The notes under the pieces were generated by a model that did not search any database, had not been told where the DNA came from, and saw only the letters and a program-made list of their open reading frames with translations. DNA of 64,000 bases from Amycolatopsis lexingtonensis (GTDB lineage: Bacteria; Actinomycetota; Actinomycetes; Mycobacteriales; Pseudonocardiaceae), in NCBI RefSeq assembly GCF_014873755.1, contig NZ_JADBEG010000001.1, positions 6,670,501-6,734,500 of the forward strand, read 5' to 3'. The translations under genes were made by a program, and so were the position numbers. Positions 57,269-64,000 of this stretch are shown piece by piece. Numbering within the stretch: position 1 is the first letter of the stretch; each line of letters starts with the position of its first letter.

Positions 57269-58405
57269 ATGCGCCGTTTTCTCGTCTTCGTGCTCCCGCT
57301 GACGCTCATCGCGACGCTGCTCACCCCCGCGAGCGCGGCCGAACGCAAACAGCTCGTCCCCGGCTACGGCTCGTACGCGCGGCTCATCCGGCTCGAGCAC
57401 TCGATCATCGGCCGCGGGCGCATCGTCGCCACGCTGACCAGCGAAGACGCCGGCGGCAAGTTCACGCCGGTGATGGAGAGCACCGACGAGGGCGAGACGT
57501 TCCACAAGATCGGCGAGATCCACGACCCCGACGGCCGGTACGGCATGTGCTGCGGCACCGTCTACGAGCTGCCGCAGCGGGTCGGCCGGCTCCGCGCGGG
57601 CACGCTGCTGTGGGCCGCGTCCTACCGGCAGGACGCCGGGCCGCAGCGCCGCGTCGGGATCCGGATCTGGGCCAGCAAGGACGGCGGCCGCGCGTGGAGC
57701 TTCCTGTCCGAGGCCGCGCGGTCGCACAACATCGACGGCATCTGGGAGCCCGAGTTCACCGTCGACGCCGGCGGCACGCTCTGGCTCCACTACGCCGACG
57801 AGACGCAGGCGCCGAAGTACGCGCAGGTGCTCAACCGGGTCGCCTCGACCGACGGCGTGACCTGGGGCACCAAGCAGCTCACCATGGCGATCCCGCCCGA
57901 CCGCGTCCGGCCCGGCATGCCGATCATCCGGCGGCTGCCCGACGGCCGGTACTACTTCGCCTACGAGATCTGCAACTACCGCGACCGCTACTGCGACCCG
58001 TACTTCAAGATCTCGGCCGACGGCGCCAACTGGGGCGACCCCGCCGACCCCGGCACCCGGGTGAACACCGCCAACGGCAACTACTTCCAGCACGCGCAGA
58101 CGATCACGCTCTTCCCCGGCGGCCCGAACGGCGTGCGGATCGTCATGGTCGGGCAGATCTACACCAGCGCCAAGGGCAAGCCGCAGCCGAACAACGGCCA
58201 GGTCCTGCTGGCGAACGACGACTTCGGGGCCGGTCACTGGTACGAACTGCCCGCTCCCGTGCACATCACCGGCATCTACAACAACTTCTGCCCCAATTAC
58301 TCCTCGACGCTCCTGCCGGTCGACGACGGCAGGAACGTGCTGGAAATCGCCACCGAGTACAACTCGGGCTGCAAGGCCTACTTCGGCAAAGGACCGGCCT
58401 TCTAG
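57269..58405 (+). CDS. Secreted BNR/sialidase-fold protein
   Basis: This encodes 378 residues from an ATG at 57269 with GAGAGGG upstream (an ATG at 57254 is also in frame). The signal peptide is RRFLVFVLPLTLIATLL, cut near ASAAE. At least three Asp-box (BNR) turns are visible: STDEGETF, SKDGGRAW and STDGVTW. Paired Cys (MCCGT; CNYRDRYC; NNFCPN...SGC) suggest disulfides. It is a six-bladed propeller that may bind or cleave glycans; the catalytic sialidase Arg triad is not evident. Confidence 0.82.
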   Translation: MRRFLVFVLPLTLIATLLTPASAAERKQLVPGYGSYARLIRLEHSIIGRGRIVATLTSEDAGGKFTPVMESTDEGETFHKIGEIHDPDGRYGMCCGTVYELPQRVGRLRAGTLLWAASYRQDAGPQRRVGIRIWASKDGGRAWSFLSEAARSHNIDGIWEPEFTVDAGGTLWLHYADETQAPKYAQVLNRVASTDGVTWGTKQLTMAIPPDRVRPGMPIIRRLPDGRYYFAYEICNYRDRYCDPYFKISADGANWGDPADPGTRVNTANGNYFQHAQTITLFPGGPNGVRIVMVGQIYTSAKGKPQPNNGQVLLANDDFGAGHWYELPAPVHITGIYNNFCPNYSSTLLPVDDGRNVLEIATEYNSGCKAYFGKGPAF

Positions 58406-58480
58406 CGCTTCTCGATCGGCCGCGCCGGCCCAGCCCGTAGGGTGGGGACGCAGTCGTGGCCGAAGAGAGGGAGGCAGTTC

Positions 58481-59362
58481 ATGAAGGGCATCGTGCTGGC
58501 CGGAGGCAGCGGGACCCGCCTGCACCCGATCACCCAGGCGGTGTCGAAGCAGCTGCTGCCGGTCTACGACAAGCCGATGGTCTACTACCCGATCTCGGTG
58601 CTGATGCTGGCCGGGATCCGCGAGATCCTCATCATCTCCACCCCCACCGACCTGCCGATGTTCCGGCGGCTGCTGGGCAGTGGCGACCAGTTCGGCGTCT
58701 CGTTCTCCTACGCCGAGCAGCCCAGCCCCAACGGGCTCGCCGAGGCGTTCGTGATCGGCGCGGACTTCATCGGCGACGACGACGTGGCGCTGGTGCTCGG
58801 CGACAACATCTTCTACGGCCAGGGCTTCTCCAGCCGCCTCCAGCAGGCCGTGCGCGAGCTCGACGGCTGCGTCCTGTTCGGCTACCCGGTGAAGGACCCC
58901 GAGCGCTACGGCGTCGGCGAGGTCGGCCCCGACGGCAAGCTGCGCACGATCGAAGAAAAGCCCGAGAAGCCGCGTTCGAACAAGGCGATCACCGGGCTGT
59001 ACTTCTACGACAACGACGTCGTCGGCATCGCGCGCTCGCTGAAGCCGTCGCGGCGCGGCGAGCTGGAGATCACCGACGTCAACCTGACCTACCTGCGGCA
59101 GGACCGGGCCACACTGGTCGAGCTCAGCCGCGGGTTCGCATGGCTCGACACCGGCACGCACGACTCGCTGCTCGAAGCCGGCCAGTTCGTGCAGGTGCTG
59201 GAGCACCGCACCGGCGTGCGCATCGCCTGCCTGGAGGAGATCGCGCTGCGGATGGGCTTCATCGACGCCGACGAGTGCTACGCGCTGGGCGCGAAGCTGG
59301 CGAAGTCCGGCTACGGCGACTACGTCAAGGCGGTCGCCGTCGCGGCGGGGGCGTCGGCCTAG
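58481..59362 (+). CDS. rmlA: Glucose-1-phosphate thymidylyltransferase
   Basis: This encodes 293 residues from an ATG at 58481 with GAGGGAGG upstream. It has the nucleotidyltransferase pattern [44 protein letters not shown], the EKPEKP loop, [10 protein letters not shown] and [10 protein letters not shown]. It makes dTDP-glucose, the first step toward dTDP-rhamnose and other deoxysugars. The rmlBCD genes are not in this window; a sugar C-methyltransferase-like gene starts 4.3 kb away. Confidence 0.95.
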   Translation: MKGIVLAGGSGTRLHPITQAVSKQLLPVYDKPMVYYPISVLMLAGIREILIISTPTDLPMFRRLLGSGDQFGVSFSYAEQPSPNGLAEAFVIGADFIGDDDVALVLGDNIFYGQGFSSRLQQAVRELDGCVLFGYPVKDPERYGVGEVGPDGKLRTIEEKPEKPRSNKAITGLYFYDNDVVGIARSLKPSRRGELEITDVNLTYLRQDRATLVELSRGFAWLDTGTHDSLLEAGQFVQVLEHRTGVRIACLEEIALRMGFIDADECYALGAKLAKSGYGDYVKAVAVAAGASA

Positions 59363-60219
59363 AAGCCGCCCGGCGCGCGGCGGGCCATTTCCTCGAGCCG
59401 CCGGATCCGGTCGGCGATCGGCGGGTGCGTCGAGAAGAGCTTGCTCAGGCCCTCGCCGGGCCGGAACGGGTTCGCGATCATCAGGTGCGACTGCGACACC
59501 AGCTGCGGCTCGGCGACCAGCGGGCGCGCCCGCGTGCCCGCGTCGAGCTTCCGCAACGCCGACGCCAGACCCAGCGGGTCGCCGGTGAGCTCCGCGCCGG
59601 ACGCGTCGGCCTGGTACTCCCGCGACCGGCTCACGCCCATCCGGATCACCGCGGCCGCGATCGGCCCGACGAAGATCAGCATCAGGCTGACCAGGGGGCT
59701 GCCGTCGCGGTTGTTGCCGCCGAAGAACAGCGCGATGTTCGCGAGCACGCTGATCACGCTGGCCAGCGCACCGGCGACGCACGAGATCAGGATGTCGCGG
59801 TTGTAGACGTGGGACAGCTCGTGCCCGAGCACGGCCCGCAGCTCGCGCTCGTCGAGCAGGTCGAGGATGCCGGTGGTGCAGCAGACGGCGGCGTGCCGCG
59901 GGCTGCGGCCGGTCGCGAACGCGTTCGGCGCGACCGTCGGGCTCAGGTAGAGCTGCGGCATCGGCTGGCGGGCGACCTGCGCCAGCTCGCGCACGATCCG
60001 GTACATCGCGGGCTGCTCCACCTCGGAGACCGGCCGGGCCCGCATCGCGCGCAGCGCCAGTTTGTCCGAATTGAAGTAGGCGTACGCGTTCATCCCGAGC
60101 GCGATGAACAGGCCGATGACCAGGGCGCCGCGCCCGAAGAGCCCGCTGATCGCGACGATGATCGCCGACAGCAGGCCGAGCAGCAACGCCGTCTTGAGTC
60201 CGTTCTGGTGCCCGTGCAC
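59359..60219 (-). CDS. htpX: M48-family zinc metalloprotease HtpX
   Basis: This encodes 286 residues from a GTG at 60219 with GGAGG about 10 bases upstream. Two N-terminal spans and two central spans are visible. The zinc motif is HELSH (in [13 protein letters not shown]) and the third ligand Glu is in REYQADASG. HtpX degrades misfolded membrane proteins under stress. Its stop overlaps the convergent rmlA stop by 4 bp. Confidence 0.94.
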   Translation of the reverse strand: MHGHQNGLKTALLLGLLSAIIVAISGLFGRGALVIGLFIALGMNAYAYFNSDKLALRAMRARPVSEVEQPAMYRIVRELAQVARQPMPQLYLSPTVAPNAFATGRSPRHAAVCCTTGILDLLDERELRAVLGHELSHVYNRDILISCVAGALASVISVLANIALFFGGNNRDGSPLVSLMLIFVGPIAAAVIRMGVSRSREYQADASGAELTGDPLGLASALRKLDAGTRARPLVAEPQLVSQSHLMIANPFRPGEGLSKLFSTHPPIADRIRRLEEMARRAPGGF

Positions 60220-60353
60220 GCGCGCTCGCCTCCGTCCGCTCTGGAAGTGGGTTACCCATCGGAAACAACGCGATCGGGCGACGCGAAGTTCCTTCACGTG
60301 AGGATCGCGCGGGTTACGCTCGGGAAGCGAGTTGATCACGAGCGGAGGCGCCG

Positions 60354-61322
60354 ATGCGAGGTCGCCCGATAGGCCGGAGGACCCTGTTCGCCCTGGTCAC
60401 GGCCGGTGCCGGGGCCCTGGTCCTGCCTGGGGTGGCGCGCGCGGAGGAGGTCCGCTCGATCGACGTCGGCGGCACGCCGTCCGGCCTGGCGGTGAATCCG
60501 GTCACCGGGCTCGCCTACGTCGCCGATCCCGAGTCTGGCGCGGTGTCCGTGGTCGACCCGAGGAGCGCCTCGGTGGTCGCGCTGGTCCACGTCGGCGGCG
60601 AGCCGGGCGACGTCGCCGTCGACCCGAAGGCCGGCCGGATCTACGTCGCGAACCCGCCGTCGGGCACCGTGGTGGTGCTCGACGGCCGCACGCACGACCT
60701 GGTGAGCGTGATCGGCGCCGGCACGGGCGCGTCCGCGCTGGCGGTGGACGAGCAGGCCAACCGCGTCTACGCGGCGAGCGCCGCCACCGGCTCGCTCGCG
60801 GTGCTCGACGGCGTCAGCTGCACGCTGGCGACCCTCGTGCCGGGGCCGAAGCCGAGCCTCGCCGGGATCGCCGTCGACCCCGGCCGCAAGCTGGCCTACT
60901 GCGCCAGCACGGCGACGGATTCGGTCGAGGTGTTCTCGATCGACAGCGGCAAGTTCGTGGCCAGCGTGAAGGTCGGGGCGCGGCCGACGGCGGTCGCGGT
61001 GCACGCGGCGAGCGGCACGGTGTACGTCGCCAACTCCGGCATCCACCACATGTCCATTGTGGACGCGGCCACCCACACCGAGCGCAAGACCGTGTTGCTG
61101 CGCAGCGAATCCTCCGCGCTCGCCGTGCACCAGGGCACGAACACGGTGTACACCAACGGCGGCCAGAACGGCCTCAGCCGGGTCGACGGCGCGACCGGCA
61201 CGCTGACCGGCGAGCTCTCGCTGGGCGTGAACCCCGGCGACGTCGCGGTCGACCAGCGCACGCGCGCGGTGTGGGTCACCGATCCCCTGAACGGGCGGGT
61301 TTCGGTCGTCGGCGATTTCTGA
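60354..61322 (+). CDS. Exported YncE-like beta-propeller protein
   Basis: This encodes 322 residues from an ATG at 60354 with GGAGG upstream. A twin-Arg start ([10 protein letters not shown]) and hydrophobic run make a Tat- or Sec-type signal, cut near ARAEE. About seven repeats of the YVTN type follow ([40 protein letters not shown] and so on), each near 40 residues. These propellers bind ligands or DNA in the periplasm; the function is unknown. Confidence 0.83.
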   Translation: MRGRPIGRRTLFALVTAGAGALVLPGVARAEEVRSIDVGGTPSGLAVNPVTGLAYVADPESGAVSVVDPRSASVVALVHVGGEPGDVAVDPKAGRIYVANPPSGTVVVLDGRTHDLVSVIGAGTGASALAVDEQANRVYAASAATGSLAVLDGVSCTLATLVPGPKPSLAGIAVDPGRKLAYCASTATDSVEVFSIDSGKFVASVKVGARPTAVAVHAASGTVYVANSGIHHMSIVDAATHTERKTVLLRSESSALAVHQGTNTVYTNGGQNGLSRVDGATGTLTGELSLGVNPGDVAVDQRTRAVWVTDPLNGRVSVVGDF

Positions 61323-61363
61323 ACCCCGCGGCTGGGGCAACTCCAGGTATACGGTCGGAAAGC

Positions 61364-62236
61364 ATGAAACTCGGACTGCAGATCCCCGACTTCACCTGGC
61401 CGAACGGGGCGTCCGCGCGGGGCGCCGACCTGGCCGCCGTCGTCCGCACCGCCGACAGCGCGGGCTTCGACTCCATCGCCGTGATGGACCACTTCTTCCA
61501 GATCGGCGGGGTCGGCCCCGTCGAGAACGACATGCTCGAGGCGTACACGACCCTCGGCTTCATCGCGGCGCACACTTCGCGGGCGAAGCTCCTGACGGTC
61601 GTCACGGGTGTCCTCTACCGCCACCCTGGCCTGCTGGCCAAGGCGATCACGACCCTGGACGTCCTGTCGGGCGGCCGCGCGATCCTCGGCATCGGCGCGG
61701 GCTGGAACGAGGACGAATCCCGCGGCCTCGGCTTCCCGTTCCCGCCGGTCGCGGAGCGCTTCGAGCTGCTGGAGGAGAACCTCCAGTACGTGCTGCAGAT
61801 GTGGGCGGACGGCGACGAGCCGTTCAAGAGCAAGCACTTCGACGCGACGAGGCTGCTGAACGTGCCGCAGGCGCTGTCGGACCCGCGCCCGCCGATCATG
61901 ATCGGTGGCGGGGGCGAAAAGAAGACGCTGCGGCTGGTGGCCAAGTACGCCGACCAGTGCAATCTGTTCAACGGCCCGGAGCTGGAGCACAAGCTCGACG
62001 TCCTCAAGCAGCACTGCGAGAACGAGGGCCGCGACTACGACTCGATCACCAAGACCGTTTACCACATCCTCGACATCGGCGAGGACGGTTCGAAGTCCGG
62101 CGAGCTGCTGGCGGAGCTGGAGCGCCTGCACGGGCTGGGCATCGACGTGGCGCTGGGAATGGTCCCGCACGTCCACAACCCGGCGGTGCTGGAGAAGTTC
62201 GGCACCGACGTGATCCCGGCCGCGGAAAAGATCTGA
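61364..62236 (+). CDS. LLM-class F420-dependent oxidoreductase
   Basis: This encodes 290 residues from an ATG at 61364 with a purine-rich site (CGGAAAG) upstream. Typical F420 LLM segments are LGLQIPDFTWPNG, FDSIAVMDHFFQIGG, TLLTV-like TVVTGVLYRHPGLLAKAITTLDVLSGGRAILGIGAGWNE, and RPPIMIGGGGEKKTLRLVAKYADQCN. It is a different subfamily from the LLM gene at 35439. The substrate is unknown. Confidence 0.88.
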   Translation: MKLGLQIPDFTWPNGASARGADLAAVVRTADSAGFDSIAVMDHFFQIGGVGPVENDMLEAYTTLGFIAAHTSRAKLLTVVTGVLYRHPGLLAKAITTLDVLSGGRAILGIGAGWNEDESRGLGFPFPPVAERFELLEENLQYVLQMWADGDEPFKSKHFDATRLLNVPQALSDPRPPIMIGGGGEKKTLRLVAKYADQCNLFNGPELEHKLDVLKQHCENEGRDYDSITKTVYHILDIGEDGSKSGELLAELERLHGLGIDVALGMVPHVHNPAVLEKFGTDVIPAAEKI

Positions 62237-62294
62237 GCCGAGGGGTTCGCTGAGGCCTCCGCGTTGCGGCGCGGGGACCTCGGCGCGTTCTGCT

Positions 62295-62546
62295 TCAGAA
62301 CCGGATCAGTTCGGCGAGCGCGTCCTGCGCCTGTCCGCGGTCGAAGTATTCGTCGACGTCACCGAAAAGCCGCTGGAGGACGTCGTAGGCGGCTTGGTCC
62401 CGAATCGTTTCATCCGCTTTGGCGAGGGCCAGATAACGCGACTCGAACTCGGGAGCGCCGATGGCACCGGAAACGAAGAGGTCGATCACCTCGACGTACC
62501 GCCGCAGATCGGCCCGGACCTTCGCCGGATCCACGTGCTGCGTCAT
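62295..62546 (-). CDS. Colicin-D-immunity-like small protein
   Basis: This encodes 83 residues from an ATG at 62546 overlapping the upstream frame by 4 bp (ATGA). The pattern RYVEVIDLFVSGAIGAPEFESRYLALAKAD, then VLQRLFGDVDEYF, is that of the colicin D immunity family, four-helix proteins that bind a tRNase toxin domain. No toxin gene lies next to it. It is probably an orphan immunity gene. Confidence 0.68.
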   Translation of the reverse strand: MTQHVDPAKVRADLRRYVEVIDLFVSGAIGAPEFESRYLALAKADETIRDQAAYDVLQRLFGDVDEYFDRGQAQDALAELIRF

Positions 62547-62790
62547 TCAGAGCGACCCCCGTTCCGGAAGCGGACCATGAACGGGTGGCTGCCGAACGGC
62601 ATGTCGTCGTCATCGTCGTAGCCGTGCCCGGCGAACAGCTCCACGACGGTGTCGCCGCGAACACCCGCGTAGGCCACGTCGTCGTACCCGGTGACGAGCG
62701 TCAGCGGCACAGCGGTCGCAGCCGACACCTCGGCGACGACAGCGTCCGCGGTCTGGGCAGCCAACGGGCGCAGGAAGATTTGGAGGAACG
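62543..62790 (-). pseudogene. 5'-truncated immunity-like or accessory gene
   Basis: A frame ending at 62543 reads FLQIFLRPLAAQTADAV, then TGYDDVAYAGVRG and AGHGYDDDDDMPFGSHPF, which looks like a real small acidic protein C-terminus. Upstream of about 62790 the frame stays open but reads like non-coding sequence, and no suitable start codon or ribosome site is seen. It is translationally coupled to the immunity-like gene, so the pair was probably one toxin-immunity island now partly deleted. Confidence 0.45.
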
Positions 62791-62799
62791 GTGGACCCT

Positions 62800-63082
62800 C
62801 TTGAATTCGCGGGCATGCCGTCGACAGTTCCCGAGGAACTGCGGAAGCACCGCGTCCCAATGGTTTAGACCAGCCTGATCGATCCCGCAGCGACCTGACC
62901 TGCCGCGCCGGCGGTTGCGTCAGCACTGCGAACAGTTCCGGCCGGGCCCGGATTGGCCCACAACGCGGTGCCACTCACCGAGCGTGTCTCCCGCAGCGTG
63001 CCCACTCCACCCTCCCCGGTGACTGACCGCTCCCGCAATGTCACGCTAACGATCAGGGCACGAGTAATCGAGCGGTAAAGCC
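62800..63082. other. Intergenic region of uncertain content
   Basis: About 280 bp between the truncated gene and the DUF2568 gene. A short plus-strand frame (62791-62868, VDPLEFAGMPSTVPEELRKHR) looks protein-like and may be a relic of another gene. Nothing else is recognised. Confidence 0.35.
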
Positions 63083-63451
63083 TCAGCCGTCCTTCGCGAA
63101 GACCCGGGTCAGCGCGGCGACGCCGATGCCCGCCACCGCCAGCGCGATCCCCGTGACCACCCACCCCACCAGTACGAGGACCACGCCCGTACCCGCGAAC
63201 AGGGCGAACTCCACCAGGAAGCGGGCTGGTTCCGGGAGCCGGCGGCGGGCGCGCGGGGCGATGAACAGGCCCCACAGCGCGGCGGCGACCAGTGGAAGCA
63301 GGACCGCGTCGACGATCGCCAGCGCCACCCCGGTGCCGAGCTGGGTGCCGGCCAGGACGAGGCCGCCCAGCAGGGCGAGCTCGGTGAGGAAGCGGATCGT
63401 GAGCACCACGCCCGCGACCCCGTTCAGGCGGGGTGTCGGCTCCGAAGTCAT
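63083..63451 (-). CDS. DUF2568/YrdB-type membrane protein
   Basis: This encodes 122 residues from an ATG at 63451. Four membrane spans are visible in a compact protein: VVLTIRFLTELALLGGLVLAG, AIVDAVLLPLVAAALWGLF, a basic loop PRARRRLPEPARF, and two C-terminal spans. The RFLTELALLG and LWGLFIAPRA wording matches the YrdB family (DUF2568). The function is unknown. Confidence 0.8.
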   Translation of the reverse strand: MTSEPTPRLNGVAGVVLTIRFLTELALLGGLVLAGTQLGTGVALAIVDAVLLPLVAAALWGLFIAPRARRRLPEPARFLVEFALFAGTGVVLVLVGWVVTGIALAVAGIGVAALTRVFAKDG

Positions 63452-63648
63452 CGGGCCAGCCTATGACCGGTCCACATTGGACGTTACGGGTACGAGTCGG
63501 CACGATGCGTGATGTTCACCACTATTAGGCCATTCAGGTTGCGGTTCCGAATCGGTCCACGAGCGGCTCCCGCGTCGCTGTAACGGCGATCCACCCCTGC
63601 TCGACGTGTTAAGCGCACATCGCGACCGCGAGCCAAGGAGCCTGGTAG

Positions 63649-64000
63649 ATGACCACATGTCGACTCTGCGGTTCGACAAACACGGCCAGCGTCGTCGACC
63701 TCGGCGCGACTCCCCCGTGTGAGCGATTCCTGACCGCCGAACAGCTCGACGAGGCGGAAGCCACCTTCCCGCTCCACCTGAAGGTGTGCACCGACTGCTG
63801 GCTCGCCCAGATCCCCCCGCTGATCGACCCGGACGAAACTTTCACCGAGTACGCCTACTTCTCCTCCTTCTCGACGTCGTGGGTCGAGCACGCGAAGCGG
63901 TTCGTCGACGGCGCGGTCGAGCGGCTCGGGCTCGGCGAGAAGTCCTTCGTCGTCGAGGTCGCGAGCAACGACGGCTACCTGCTCAAGCACGTCGTCGGGC
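63649..64000 (+). CDS. N-terminal part of a class I C-methyltransferase (sugar type), cut by the window edge
   Basis: The ATG at 63649 has AAGGAG 8-9 bases upstream; 117 residues are visible before the edge. A zinc-binding head (CRLCGSTNTA...CTDCWLAQ) precedes the SAM-binding strand VVEVASNDGYLLKHV. This zinc head plus methyltransferase order is that of NDP-hexose C-methyltransferases (TylC3-like) and related enzymes. With rmlA nearby it may belong to a deoxysugar or surface-glycan locus continuing to the right. Confidence 0.82.
   Translation, partial: MTTCRLCGSTNTASVVDLGATPPCERFLTAEQLDEAEATFPLHLKVCTDCWLAQIPPLIDPDETFTEYAYFSSFSTSWVEHAKRFVDGAVERLGLGEKSFVVEVASNDGYLLKHVVG

Noticed and set aside
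57155..60268. 1037-codon minus-strand frame ending inside the htpX region
   Set aside because: It joins an out-of-frame shadow of htpX with antisense of rmlA and the BNR gene; only the htpX reading in its own frame is real.

Overview
The window is G+C-rich actinobacterial chromosome, with dense GTG/TTG starts and G/C-rich third positions. The gene set fits a Pseudonocardiaceae genome, most likely Amycolatopsis or a close relative: a complete mce lipid-import cluster lies between rplJL and rpoBC, hadA-hadB-rpmG-tRNA lies beside secE-nusG-rplK-rplA, and there are F420-type LLM oxidoreductases, DUF574 methyltransferases and an MmpS-like protein. The genus is an inference from gene content, not from an alignment.

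Layout. 1-1.5 kb: end of an unrecognised gene, a small membrane protein, a GNAT acetyltransferase and an MmpS-like protein. 1.5-5.6 kb: a minus-strand operon of a secreted beta-propeller protein related to selenium-binding protein/methanethiol oxidase, a polytopic membrane protein and two tiny exported proteins. 5.9-9.0 kb: a zinc-ribbon protein, an MFS-like remnant, a VanX-type dipeptidase and a decayed secreted repeat-domain gene. 9.1-35.2 kb: a minus-strand information and envelope block (read 5' to 3': tRNA-Trp, secE, nusG, rplK, rplA, rplJ, rplL, mceG, yrbEA, yrbEB, mceA-F, two Mce-associated proteins, rpoB, rpoC), interrupted only by an alpha/beta hydrolase and a plus-strand membrane protein. 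About 1 kb upstream of rpoB is non-coding and carries repeats. 35.4-38.7 kb: an LLM oxidoreductase, a YtrA-type GntR regulator with its membrane target, and an SGNH hydrolase. 38.7-40.0 kb: hadB, hadA, rpmG, tRNA-Met, tRNA-Thr. 40-49.3 kb: an EAL phosphodiesterase, GNAT and DUF574 genes, Lon with a ClgR-like box, a methyltransferase, tRNA-Tyr and yajQ.

49.23-56.39 kb: an integrated mobile element of about 7.2 kb, bounded by perfect 18-bp repeats of the 3' end of yajQ. It encodes a tyrosine integrase, a RepSA-like replication initiator, two paralogous Cys-rich small proteins, a GntR/UTRA regulator with palindromic operators, a HIT-family protein, a non-coding stretch with two very large hairpins, and an A+T-richer SIR2-domain gene that looks like anti-phage cargo. 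No FtsK-like transfer gene is present, so it resembles a minimal or satellite form of an actinomycete integrative element (AICE). This is the most interesting region of the window.

56.4-64 kb: a lipoprotein, a secreted BNR-repeat protein, RmlA, HtpX, a YncE-like propeller, a second LLM oxidoreductase, a colicin-D-immunity-like gene with a broken partner, a DUF2568 membrane protein, and the start of a sugar C-methyltransferase-like gene cut by the window edge.
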